From positions 1 through 7,123 of the forward strand of contig JAEXGX010000077.1 in the NCBI GenBank assembly GCA_023450535.1: a DNA stretch of 7,123 nt, given 5' to 3'. Made by a program: the position numbers and the translations under genes. This document shows, piece by piece, positions 1 to 5,222 of the stretch; the stretch's first letter is position 1, and each line of letters begins with the position of its first letter. Below the pieces are notes generated by a model. It was not told where the DNA came from. It ran no database searches and worked only from the letters and a program-made list of their open reading frames with translations. The stretch is from Pseudomonadota bacterium (GTDB lineage Bacteria > Desulfobacterota > Desulfovibrionia > Desulfovibrionales > Desulfovibrionaceae).

Positions 1-176
1 CCCGGGAGGGCATGACCATGGTGGTCGTCACCCACGAGATGGGCTTTGCCCGCGAGGTGGCGAACCGCGTGGTGTTCATCGACGAGGGCGTTATCATGGA
101 GGAGGCCGCCCCGGCGGAGTTCTTCGGAAGCCCCAAAAACCCGCGTTTGAAGGATTTTCTCGGTAAGGTGCTGTAA
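1..176 (+). CDS. Amino-acid ABC transporter ATP-binding protein, C-terminal fragment (GlnQ/HisP type)
   Basis: Only the last 57 codons are in the window (frame starts at base 3, TAA at 174-176). The visible protein reads VVVTHEMGFAREVANRV followed by VVFIDEGVIMEEAAP and ends in KDFLGKVL. The VTHEMGFA stretch contains the H-loop histidine of ABC ATPases, and the following residues match the tail typical of polar amino-acid uptake ATPases (GlnQ/HisP/ArtP group). Such proteins sit on the cytoplasmic face and couple ATP hydrolysis to import through a permease pair. Walker A, signature and Walker B lie upstream of the window. It is followed by a terminator on the same strand, so it is probably the last gene of its operon. 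Codon third positions are GC-rich, unlike the neighbouring MATE gene. The family call is firm; the substrate is not determinable here. Confidence 0.9.
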   Translation, partial: REGMTMVVVTHEMGFAREVANRVVFIDEGVIMEEAAPAEFFGSPKNPRLKDFLGKVL

Positions 177-248
177 AGCGCCCGGAAAACAAGTGCAAAA
201 AACAGCGCCGCCCTGTGAGCAGCGCCGGATAAGACAGCTTTTATGCAG

Positions 249-290
249 AAACGGTGTAACTCTGTAAAATGGGTCACACCGTTCTTTTTT
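249..290 (+). terminator. Rho-independent terminator after the ABC ATPase gene
   Basis: AACGGTGT (250-257) pairs with ACACCGTT (276-283), an 8-bp stem with an 18-nt loop, followed by C and six T (285-290). It lies 73 nt after the ABC ATPase stop. On the opposite strand the tail is poor, so it mainly serves the + transcript. Confidence 0.8.
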
Positions 291-296
291 CAATAG

Positions 297-331
297 GGCG
301 CTTTCTTTTTGTTGCGGCATGTGAAAGCGCC
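297..331. other. Second inverted repeat between the converging ABC ATPase and MATE genes
   Basis: GGCGCTTTC (297-305) and GAAAGCGCC (323-331) form a perfect 9-bp stem around a 17-nt loop. There is no clean T-run on either side, so it is not a classic terminator. It lies between two converging genes and may help end the MATE transcript, whose stop is 133 nt away. The rest of 177-463 shows no gene that I can support. Confidence 0.4.
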
Positions 332-463
332 GCGGCCTTTAAAGTGGATACTTCTGCCGTTTTGCAGGAACGCGGTTTTCTCTCGCTTGGAAAACAAACA
401 CCTGAACAAACCGTTTCTTCATCCAATTGTATTATCGGCCGGGGTATGCGGCAGCGAAGCGCT

Positions 464-1906
464 TTATCCATTGCTCGGAGTCTCTGCCGGTTTGTTTTCA
501 ATTTTATTATTTAATTCTTTATAGGTCATCACAATTACAATCAAAGACAAAACGGCTGTTAGAAGGTCAGATACAGGCATGGAATAAAGCACGCCGTCAA
601 GACCGAAAAACATCGGGAGAACGATGGCAAAGCCAACGCCGAAAATGATCTCACGCACCATAGAAAGCATGGTGGAGGCGCCTGCCTTTCCCATAGCCTG
701 CAGAAAAATAAAGGCCGCTTTGTTTACACAGGCAAGAACAATGAACACAAGGTATGTTCTGAACGCCTTGACTGCGAATTCTGTATAGTAGGCGCTCTCA
801 TTTGCGGCACCGAAAATATTGATAATGGCTTTCGGGAAAAATTTGACAATGACAAATCCAAGCGCACCTGTTGCCGCCTCGGCGATCAGAAGTATTGTAA
901 ACAATTTTTTTACACGCTGTTTCAGGTTGGCGCCCATGTTAAAGCCTACGATTGGGATGCAGCCCGCCGCCATACCTACAACAATAGAAATTACAATTTG
1001 GAAAAACTTCATTACAATGCCCACGACCGCCATAGGAATCTGTGCATATTCCGCCTGGCCGAAAACAGCGTCTGCTGCGCCGTACCTACGAAGCATATTG
1101 TTGATGGCAGCCATAGCCGCGACAAGTGAAATCTGGGAAAGAAAGCTGCAAATGCCAAGATTTATTGTTTGAATGATAATTTTGCCGTCAGGCTTGAAAT
1201 CTGATTTTGAAATTTTGATGATTTTTGTATGAAACAGATACCAGGCTGCAAACGCCGCAGCCGCAATCTGCCCGATCACCGTTGCGATGGCTGCACCCGC
1301 CATTCCCATTTGGGGGCAGCCAAGCAAGCCGTAAATCATAATCGGGTCGAGAACGACATTGATTGCCGCACCGGAAACAGTCGTGACCATTGCGAATTTG
1401 GGGCTGCCGTCGGCACGAATGATGGGGTTCATCGCCTGCCCGAACATATAAAATGGAATGCCGAGTGAGATCCAAAAGAAATATTCCTGGGAATTCTTAA
1501 AAGTTTCCGCGTTCACAGTACCGCCAAGCATAGCAAGAATCTGGTTCGCAAAAACCAGATATATGGCCATGAGAGCCATGCTTAAGATAATTATCAGAAG
1601 AATGGAGTTCCCCACGCTTTTTGAAGCGCCCTGCGGCCTGTTCTTCCCAAGGCAGATGCTTACAAAAGCACAGCAGCCGTCCCCAATCATAACAGCGACG
1701 GCGAGCGCAATCACAGTAAGGGGAAATACAACCGTATTTGCGGCGTTGCCGTAAGAGCCCAAATAATCAGCATTTGCGATAAAGATCTGATCGACAATGT
1801 TATAAAGCGCGCCGACAAGCAGCGAGATGATGCAGGGGATAGCATATTTTTTCATTAGTTTGCCGACCTTTTCAGTGGCGAGAAATGCGCTGCTTATATC
1901 TTTCAT
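464..1906 (-). CDS. MATE family multidrug/cation efflux transporter
   Basis: 480 aa, close to the usual length of about 450. Members are 12-helix inner-membrane antiporters that expel drugs or other small molecules using a Na+ or H+ gradient. Visible family signatures are GALYNIVDQIFIAN in the first helix, IRADGSPKFAM and NVVLDPIMIYG in the middle of the N-lobe, and GFNMGA in the C-lobe. These place it in the MepA-like Firmicutes branch. Hydrophobic helices run throughout and the tail is short and polar. I chose ATG at 1904-1906 (MKDISSAFLATEKV), with AGAAGG about 11 nt upstream. The frame stays open for 102 more codons to 2212, but that stretch is low-complexity, Cys/Phe-rich and unlike a MATE N-terminus. 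The gene stands alone and faces away from the prophage. Its natural substrate is unknown. Confidence 0.9.
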   Translation of the reverse strand: MKDISSAFLATEKVGKLMKKYAIPCIISLLVGALYNIVDQIFIANADYLGSYGNAANTVVFPLTVIALAVAVMIGDGCCAFVSICLGKNRPQGASKSVGNSILLIIILSMALMAIYLVFANQILAMLGGTVNAETFKNSQEYFFWISLGIPFYMFGQAMNPIIRADGSPKFAMVTTVSGAAINVVLDPIMIYGLLGCPQMGMAGAAIATVIGQIAAAAFAAWYLFHTKIIKISKSDFKPDGKIIIQTINLGICSFLSQISLVAAMAAINNMLRRYGAADAVFGQAEYAQIPMAVVGIVMKFFQIVISIVVGMAAGCIPIVGFNMGANLKQRVKKLFTILLIAEAATGALGFVIVKFFPKAIINIFGAANESAYYTEFAVKAFRTYLVFIVLACVNKAAFIFLQAMGKAGASTMLSMVREIIFGVGFAIVLPMFFGLDGVLYSMPVSDLLTAVLSLIVIVMTYKELNNKIENKPAETPSNG

Positions 1907-2129
1907 TTTTTTAAGAGCCTTCTCTAATTGGACAAAAAAATAATGCGTAAGTCCAGAATGTCTGTGAGTTTTCGTGAAGAATGAGAAAATGTGGAACGGC
2001 CTGGAGTTTTGAGTGCAAGAACCCGCAAGAACCCGCAAAACGGCCTCACAAAGCGGTTTTTTGATGCATAACGGTGGCTGCAAAACGCGCAATTCTGCAA
2101 GAAACTGAAAACTGTCACTGAAAAATTTT

Positions 2130-2151
2130 GGGGCCGATTTTGGCCCCTTTT
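2130..2151 (+). terminator. GC-rich hairpin with T-run, orphan terminator-like
   Basis: GGGGCC (2130-2135) pairs with GGCCCC (2142-2147) around a GATTTT loop, followed by TTTT then CCATTTT. It looks like a short + terminator, but no + gene precedes it. Read on the - strand it would lie in a long MATE leader if the promoter is upstream of it. Confidence 0.4.
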
Positions 2152-2180
2152 CCATTTTCGGGGGAGCAACGCCGAGGGAG

Positions 2181-2304
2181 TTTAAACGGGCATTTAAACC
2201 ACCTTTAAACACGCTTTAACAGCAGCACTAAAAAAGTGCCAAAAACCGCATAGAACTGCGAATTTAAACGATATTTAAAGAAACCTAAACACAAGCCTTA
2301 AAAA
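2181..2304. repeat. Helically phased TTTAAAC / A-tract block (predicted curved DNA)
   Basis: TTTAAAC occurs at 2181, 2193, 2204 and 2263, with TTTAAC at 2215 and TTTAAA at 2274, so neighbours are 11-12 bp apart. Pure A-tracts fill the gap at 2230-2235 and 2241-2245, and CTAAAC and TTAAAAA continue the series at about 2285 and 2298. A/T tracts repeating near one helical turn normally give intrinsic curvature. Whether the block belongs to the MATE promoter or to the element end is not resolved. Confidence 0.55.
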
Positions 2305-2311
2305 GACAAAA

Positions 2312-2360
2312 GAAACCGCTTCAGAGAAGGGATATTTTCCTCTCTGAAGCGGCTTTCTTT
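2312..2360 (-). terminator. Bidirectional terminator downstream of the repressor gene
   Basis: CCGCTTCAGAGA (2316-2327) and TCTCTGAAGCGG (2341-2352) form a perfect 12-bp stem with a 13-nt loop. On the - strand it is followed by TTTCTTTTGTCTTTTT, and on the + strand by CTTTCTTTTATTTTT. It is the first terminator met by the - repressor transcript (stop at 2482). It lies outside the outermost direct TGTCGCATTA repeat, so it may be host DNA used by the phage, or the element may extend further left. Confidence 0.75.
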
Positions 2361-2363
2361 TAT

Positions 2364-2376
2364 TTTTAATGCGACA
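2364..2376 (-). repeat. Inverted copy of the phage end repeat (TTTTAATGCGACA)
   Basis: An exact inverted copy of TGTCGCATTAAAA, separated by only ATGC from the direct copy at 2381-2393. Together they form a 13-bp-arm palindrome with a 4-nt centre. No T-run follows on either strand, so it is not a terminator. It has the polarity expected of the opposite (CA-ending) terminus of the same kind of element. Confidence 0.65.
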
Positions 2377-2380
2377 ATGC

Positions 2381-2393
2381 TGTCGCATTAAAA
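2381..2393 (+). repeat. End repeat copy 1 (TGTCGCATTAAAA), candidate left terminus of the prophage
   Basis: The outermost direct copy of a repeat found three times in 93 bp beside the repressor gene. Mu-type elements begin with TG and carry several transposase-binding sites at each end, followed by the repressor gene read towards the end. That layout is what is seen here. The exact terminus cannot be fixed without the right end. Confidence 0.6.
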
Positions 2394-2399
2394 GCAACA

Positions 2400-2410
2400 T
2401 GTCGTATTAA
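2400..2410 (+). repeat. End repeat copy 2, diverged (TGTCGTATTAA)
   Basis: Same orientation as copy 1 and 19 bp further in; one mismatch (C to T) over 11 bases. A probable internal transposase-binding site. Confidence 0.55.
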
Positions 2411-2460
2411 GGAAAAATGCGGGATTACAGGATTATTGATAATGAATACCACTAATATTG

Positions 2461-2473
2461 TGTCGCATTAAAA
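2461..2473 (+). repeat. End repeat copy 3 (TGTCGCATTAAAA)
   Basis: An exact 13-bp repeat of copy 1, 80 bp further in and 9 bp beyond the repressor stop codon. Its spacing from the others (19 and 61 bp) resembles the uneven spacing of binding sites at Mu-type ends. Confidence 0.6.
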
Positions 2474-2481
2474 TATGGATT

Positions 2482-3264
2482 TTAGAACCATTCGGGGTCT
2501 AAAATACCTATCACTTTTCCGTTCACGCGCATGTCCTCTTTCATGGGAATCGGCTTGTACTTTTTGTTGAGGGAAAGGAGCACACCGTTCCCCAGCTTTT
2601 TGATGTATCCCAGCCCGTCCATCGTTACGACAACGATATCTCCCGGCTCTGCTGGTTCAAAGTTCACTAGGGCAATATCGCCATCGTGGAATTTTGGCTC
2701 CATGCTGTCCCCAGAGACTGGAACGGCGAAGGCTGTGCGGCGGATCAACTCGTTGTCCTGCACCAGATATTCTGTAAAGGATTCAGGCCCCAGGTATACT
2801 CCCAACCCGGCGGCCGACGGCTGCTCCGAAACCTTCAACGGAGTCATGTTTGGAAAGTCTATTGTATTATCTTCCGGCTTGTCAAGCGCTTTTTTAGCTG
2901 GTGCGCGTTGAGGAAATTTAATAACTACTTTAGGTTCCTTTTTCGAGGCGATTGCTGCGTCCAATATATTTACTACTGTATGCTTCCACACATCATCTAC
3001 AAGTCTGTATTTTTTTACAAGCGTCTCCATCTCTTCAGTCGTTGCATGATACTCATAATGTTCACGCATCTCGTCCTGAAAGATGAAGTTAGCATCGACT
3101 TTTAAAGTCTCCATGATTTTGCTTAGTATGGTCATATTAGGCTCGCTTTTACCGGTTTCATATCCTGTAATAGTTGTTTTTGCACACCCGACAAGTTTAC
3201 CTAATTCCTCTTGCGTCAACCCTGCGCGCTTCCGAGCCTCACGCAAACGCGTATCATATGACAT
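2482..3264 (-). CDS. Phage repressor, XRE HTH plus S24 (LexA/CI-like) self-cleaving domain
   Basis: 260 aa. Residues about 1-57 form an XRE helix-turn-helix (RKRAGLTQEELGKLVGCAK, then TTITGYETGKSEPN). A linker rich in Lys and Pro follows. The C-terminal S24 peptidase/dimerisation domain has an Ala-Gly cleavage site in PSAAGLG (A152-G153), the catalytic serine in VSGDSMEP (S187) and the catalytic lysine in GYIKKL (about K222). This is the LexA/CI design, in which RecA filaments after DNA damage trigger self-cleavage and prophage induction. I chose ATG at 3262-3264 because AGAGGTGA lies 6-7 nt upstream; the GTG at 3273 overlaps that site. It is transcribed leftward from its own promoter, divergent from the early operon. 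It should bind the 13-bp operators in 3320-3402. Confidence 0.93.
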   Translation of the reverse strand: MSYDTRLREARKRAGLTQEELGKLVGCAKTTITGYETGKSEPNMTILSKIMETLKVDANFIFQDEMREHYEYHATTEEMETLVKKYRLVDDVWKHTVVNILDAAIASKKEPKVVIKFPQRAPAKKALDKPEDNTIDFPNMTPLKVSEQPSAAGLGVYLGPESFTEYLVQDNELIRRTAFAVPVSGDSMEPKFHDGDIALVNFEPAEPGDIVVVTMDGLGYIKKLGNGVLLSLNKKYKPIPMKEDMRVNGKVIGILDPEWF

Positions 3265-3284
3265 GGTAATCACCTCTTAGCCCA

Positions 3285-3314
3285 ATTATACCGACATATA
3301 AATGAAACAGTCAA
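3285..3314 (-). promoter_or_regulatory. Repressor promoter
   Basis: On the - strand TTGACT (3309-3314) and TATAAT (3285-3290) are separated by 18 bp, so the start point should be near 3278, leaving a leader of about 14 nt with AGAGGTGA. Operator O1 sits just upstream of the -35 with its centre near -48, so bound repressor could activate its own gene, as lambda CI does. That last point is inference. Confidence 0.8.
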
Positions 3315-3319
3315 TAAAA

Positions 3320-3332
3320 AGTTTGAGAAACT
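3320..3332. promoter_or_regulatory. Operator O1 (AGTTTGAGAAACT)
   Basis: A palindrome with AGTT/AACT arms and a 5-bp centre, lying immediately upstream of the repressor -35. A second, weaker site (AGAAACTAGAACT, 3326-3338) overlaps it by half a site. Expected ligand: the S24 repressor and/or the Cro-like protein. Confidence 0.65.
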
Positions 3333-3354
3333 AGAACTAATCAATTAAAAACCG

Positions 3355-3383
3355 TTGACAAGTTCTAGTAACTCCACTATACT
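3355..3383 (+). promoter_or_regulatory. Early (lytic) operon promoter
   Basis: Consensus TTGACA (3355-3360), exactly 17 bp, then TATACT (3378-3383). Start predicted near 3390, giving a leader of about 36 nt to the ATG at 3426. Operator O2 fills the spacer and O3 covers the start point, so repressor binding should shut it off. Confidence 0.88.
3361..3373. promoter_or_regulatory. Operator O2 (AGTTCTAGTAACT)
   Basis: The same AGTT-N5-AACT pattern as O1, with centres 41 bp apart (about four helical turns). It lies between the -35 and -10 of the early promoter, the position for direct repression. Confidence 0.65.
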
Positions 3384-3389
3384 AAAAAT

Positions 3390-3402
3390 AGTTCGAGATT
3401 CT
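3390..3402. promoter_or_regulatory. Operator O3 (AGTTCGAGATTCT), imperfect
   Basis: The left arm AGTT and the GAGA centre match O1; the right arm is TTCT instead of AACT. It overlaps the predicted early start point, 29 bp from O2. A weaker site is likely. Confidence 0.5.
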
Positions 3403-3425
3403 CCACCAAAAAAGGAAGTGAAAGC

Positions 3426-3662
3426 ATGAGTGCCAAGAGATGCGCCGGTAATGAGCCAGTCTCATCCAACATTCTTCGCATCATTCAAGAAAAAGGCTAT
3501 AAGCAATGCGCAGTAGCAAAAAAAGCAGGATATTCAAAAGCTGTGTTCTGCAATATTGTAAATGATTATCGAGTTATTCGGCCTTCAGATATTCTAAGAA
3601 TTGCAGACGCGCTCGGGGTTGCTCCGGATGAATTACTTCAATTAAACAACCGAGGGGCCTAA
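3426..3662 (+). CDS. Cro/Ner-like XRE helix-turn-helix regulator
   Basis: 78 aa, first gene of the early operon. Nearly the whole protein is one XRE-type HTH domain: NILRIIQEKGYKQCAVAKKA is followed by GYSKAVFCNIVNDYRVIRPS, then DILRIADALGVAPDELLQL. The YKQCAVAKKAGYSKAVFCNI segment is the helix-turn-helix. There is no dimerisation/peptidase domain, so it is the small partner of the S24 repressor. By analogy with Cro in lambda and Ner in Mu it probably lowers repressor and early transcription from the shared operators; that role is inferred from position and size. Start ATG 3426 has GGAAGTG 5 nt upstream. The next gene begins 3 nt after the stop. Strong call for the domain, moderate for the role. 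Confidence 0.85.
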   Translation: MSAKRCAGNEPVSSNILRIIQEKGYKQCAVAKKAGYSKAVFCNIVNDYRVIRPSDILRIADALGVAPDELLQLNNRGA

Positions 3663-3665
3663 CAT

Positions 3666-3971
3666 ATGAACTTCCACTACGAACTACGGAAAAGCAGCTG
3701 CCGGAAGGAACTGAAGCGCCGGACCGGCCGGAGCCTGGACATTCTGGAAGTGCGGAGGCACGAACTGACGGCAGCATGTTCCCCCAAGTGGGCGCCGTGC
3801 CGGATTCGGTACTATCCGGGCGTGGGCCGCATCTACGTCACCGGCCCGGCGGGACAGCACATCGGCTGGGTGGATACGCTGGCGGATGCACTCTATGAAC
3901 TGGCCAACGCCGATACAAGCCAAGTATTGCCCGGAAACGGGCTTTTAAACGGAAAGGAGCCAATGCAATGA
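3666..3971 (+). CDS. Early phage protein of unknown function
   Basis: 101 aa, not recognised. The N-terminal half is basic, with many Arg/Lys (ELRKSSCRKELKRRTGRS), and the middle has a Trp/Tyr/Gly-rich stretch (IRYYPGVGRIYVTGPAGQHI, then GWVDTLADALYELANA) that looks like a small alpha/beta fold. A nucleic-acid-binding role would fit the charge, but nothing specific shows it. Start ATG 3666 has GAGGGG 8 nt upstream and follows the HTH gene by 3 nt. The end overlaps the next gene (ATGA, 3968-3971), so translation is probably coupled. Codon use is GC-rich, in contrast to the preceding HTH gene. Confidence 0.75.
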   Translation: MNFHYELRKSSCRKELKRRTGRSLDILEVRRHELTAACSPKWAPCRIRYYPGVGRIYVTGPAGQHIGWVDTLADALYELANADTSQVLPGNGLLNGKEPMQ

Positions 3972-4216
3972 AAAAGTATCAACTGACCGGCCAACCCATC
4001 TATGTTGGCGAGATTTACAACCACAACGGGGACCTGTACCGGGTGGAGAGTTTCGACGAAGGGTACACCGAGCCGAAAGTAACGCTGCGACGCATCAAGG
4101 ACGGGACGATCTTCGACGTAGAGGCCCCGGCCCTGTTCCTGACGCCAACGGGCGTGCAGCTCCTGTGGCCGAGGGAAGTAAACTGTTTCTGCTCCACGAT
4201 GGAGCAGGCAGTCTGA
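3968..4216 (+). CDS. Early phage protein of unknown function
   Basis: 82 aa, not recognised. It reads as a small beta-rich protein: IYVGEIYNHNGDLYRVESFD, then PKVTLRRIKDGTIFDVEAPA, resembling the barrel-like accessory proteins common in phage early regions. There are two Cys near the end (NCFCS), no membrane segment and no signal peptide. Start ATG 3968 overlaps the previous stop and has AAAGGAG 8 nt upstream. The stop (4214-4216) is 14 nt before the next ATG, and its final bases lead into that gene's ribosome site. No function is assigned. Confidence 0.78.
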   Translation: MKKYQLTGQPIYVGEIYNHNGDLYRVESFDEGYTEPKVTLRRIKDGTIFDVEAPALFLTPTGVQLLWPREVNCFCSTMEQAV

Positions 4217-4230
4217 AGGAGGACTTCCCG

Positions 4231-4493
4231 ATGAACGAGTTAAAAGGCAATTTTAAGGCCGCTTATGATGTGGTAAAACGCGCGGAGCGCTGCGTGCTCC
4301 TTCGCAGCAAGGCGGCGAACCCGTCACACACTTACGCCGTGGGCGATGTGGACAGCAACGGCCTTGTATTCGGCCTTGTGCTGAAAACAGACCCAGAGGC
4401 AGCCGTGCGGGAGTTCCGCACACGGTCTTTCCCGAGCTGGTCGCCCTGGAATACATCCAGGGCTTGACACGCCCCGAAAAGTACGGAACATAG
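4231..4493 (+). CDS. Early phage protein of unknown function, probably expressed with a -1 frameshift
   Basis: Start ATG 4231 has a near-perfect AAGGAGG 8 nt upstream. In the zero frame the protein is 78 aa (stop TGA 4465-4467) and ends in an unnatural-looking SWSPWNTSRA. In the -1 frame after Pro68 it continues ELVALEYIQGLTRPEKYGT and stops at TAG 4491-4493, giving 87 aa. The switch point is TTTCCCG (4428-4434), read T TTC CCG, the canonical X XXY YYZ layout; Phe-Pro is encoded in both frames. Eight nt further is a perfect 7-bp hairpin (4443-4463). The TAG also sits at the start of a structured RNA repeat exactly as at the gene ending at 6050, which supports 4493 as the true end. A plain frameshift mutation or base-call error is the alternative. 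The family is not recognised; the N-terminal part has the look of a small alpha/beta protein (AYDVVKRAERCVLLRSKAAN). Confidence 0.7.
4428..4463 (+). promoter_or_regulatory. Candidate -1 programmed frameshift signal
   Basis: Slippery heptamer TTTCCCG (4428-4434) in the correct phase, an 8-nt spacer, then GCCCTGG (4443-4449) pairing with CCAGGGC (4457-4463) around AATACAT. The zero-frame stop follows 1 nt after the stem. Heptamer type, phase, spacer and hairpin all fit known bacterial and viral -1 sites; activity is inference. Confidence 0.55.
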
Positions 4494-4495
4494 AA

Positions 4496-4558
4496 GCCGA
4501 AACGGCCCGGTGGGCCGTCTGCCGGGACTGGCCGCCCGGCACTGACGATGGCAGGCCA
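4496..4558 (+). ncRNA. Structured RNA element, copy A (two hairpins plus pseudoknot) after a TAG stop
   Basis: GCCGAAAC leads into hairpin 1: ACGGCCC (4502-4508) with GGGCCGT (4512-4518). Hairpin 2 is TGCCGGG (4520-4526) with CCCGGCA (4535-4541) around the 8-nt loop ACTGGCCG. A 12-nt linker CTGACGATGGCA is followed by GGCCA (4554-4558), which pairs with loop bases TGGCC (4529-4533) as a pseudoknot. It starts 2 nt after the TAG of the preceding gene. Compared with copy B at 6050, all three helices change in a compensating way, so selection on RNA structure is likely. I do not recognise it as a named family. Confidence 0.65.
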
Positions 4559-4560
4559 AT

Positions 4561-4583
4561 AAAAAAGCCCGCGCGGGGCGGGC
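4561..4583 (-). terminator. Terminator of the leftward membrane-protein gene
   Basis: On the - strand, GCCCGC (rc of 4578-4583) and GCGGGC (rc of 4567-4572) form a 6-bp GC stem with a 5-nt loop, followed by TTTTTT (4566-4561). It lies 60 nt after the stop of the 4644-5168 gene. There is no T-run in the + direction, so + early transcription can pass. Confidence 0.8.
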
Positions 4584-4643
4584 GGAAAGGGAAAACGAAA
4601 TTGAAGAGAGAATTACATGCGGACAATGCATGCGCATACAGTA

Positions 4644-5168
4644 TCACGGATTATTTCTTTGGGAAGCCCACTCCGCAGGTAACTCAAATTTCTTTTGAAT
4701 TGCCTTACCACGGTTGGTGCAGATTGAGAGAAACAGATGAGTGGTGGCATCTGCTGGCAGTTGTTGCAAATTTTCAAAAAGAACGAGGGCTGTTGCAGTC
4801 GATAACGGAGACAAATGGATTGGAAATGAAGATGAATATTCCGACCGAGAGGCAATAACCTTATCTCCTTGTAATTGTCTGCTGGATGAAATTAAAGTTG
4901 GCTGCGGCGTACAGTTATAGCTCCCTTCCTTCATATGCAAAACAAACCTATCTACAGAAATAGGGAGAGATGAACGATTTTCCAAAAGCAAGTAAATATA
5001 GACTATATCGGCATAGGACTTAATTTGAAGTATTTTCCCTCTCAAATTTTTGTGACGTGCGGCAAACGCCATGACCCATGAAGAAAAAGACATTATAAAG
5101 CCTGCAACCGCGATCCAAAAAGTAATTAAGTCTCTATTTTCAAAAAAACAGTTCCACCATTCTAACAT
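4644..5168 (-). CDS. Membrane-anchored protein of unknown function, likely lysogenic 'moron' gene
   Basis: 174 aa, antisense to the early operon. Residues about 14-35 (LITFWIAVAGFIMSFSSWVM) form one transmembrane helix. The N-terminus is short and acidic, and the basic run ARHKNLRGK follows the helix, so by the positive-inside rule the soluble domain (about 45-174) faces the cytoplasm. That domain reads as beta-rich, with YIYLLLENRSSLPISVDRF as its most family-like stretch. Start ATG 5166-5168 has AAGGTGA about 8 nt upstream. Two longer - and + frames across this region are mostly shadows. It has its own terminator (4561-4583), is clearly more AT-rich than the genes on both sides, and splits a tightly packed operon: the marks of an acquired cargo gene expressed from the prophage. 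Superinfection exclusion or defence is a reasonable guess from the pattern only; no known family is recognised. Confidence 0.78.
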   Translation of the reverse strand: MLEWWNCFFENRDLITFWIAVAGFIMSFSSWVMAFAARHKNLRGKILQIKSYADIVYIYLLLENRSSLPISVDRFVLHMKEGSYNCTPQPTLISSSRQLQGDKVIASRSEYSSSFPIHLSPLSTATALVLFENLQQLPADATTHLFLSICTNRGKAIQKKFELPAEWASQRNNP

Positions 5169-5192
5169 TGTTATCACCTTCGTATTCAAACT

Positions 5193-5214
5193 GGGCGGCG
5201 CTGCAACGCCGCCC
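5193..5214. other. Strong 8-bp GC hairpin between the divergent genes
   Basis: GGGCGGCG (5193-5200) and CGCCGCCC (5207-5214) pair perfectly around CTGCAA. There is no T-run on either side. It lies in the leader of the - membrane gene and upstream of the + gene at 5266. Confidence 0.6.
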
Positions 5215-5222
5215 TCACCAAC

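Larger units (their letters stand above)
1907..2360. other. Gene-free upstream region of the MATE gene, rich in A-tracts and hairpins
   Basis: I see no convincing gene here. It holds a 10-bp tandem repeat CAAGAACCCG (2016-2025 and 2026-2035), a GGGGCC/GGCCCC hairpin (2130-2147), a phased A-tract block (2181-2304) and a bidirectional terminator (2316-2360). It should contain the MATE promoter, but I could not pick a clear -35/-10 pair. Where host DNA ends and phage DNA begins is uncertain; the phage repeats start at 2364. Confidence 0.5.

Noticed and set aside
274..524. Short overlapping frames downstream of the MATE gene on both strands
   Set aside because: No ribosome sites, overlap with terminators and the MATE 3' end, and no protein-like pattern.
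1941..1947. TAATGCG, resembling part of the phage end repeat
   Set aside because: Only 7 bases match and no second site is nearby; probably chance in AT-rich DNA.
2016..2035. Tandem CAAGAACCCG x2, considered as a CRISPR or iteron array
   Set aside because: Only two units, no spacers and no replication gene nearby.
1907..2212. N-terminal extension of the MATE frame by 102 codons on the - strand
   Set aside because: Unlike any MATE N-terminus, low complexity, no ribosome site; the ATG at 1906 gives the normal family length.
4165..4230. Earlier ATG for the gene at 4231
   Set aside because: It overlaps the preceding gene out of frame and lacks a ribosome site, whereas AAGGAGG precedes ATG 4231.
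4601..4858. + strand frame of 85 codons
   Set aside because: Shadow of the C-terminal half of the - membrane gene; no ribosome site for its start.
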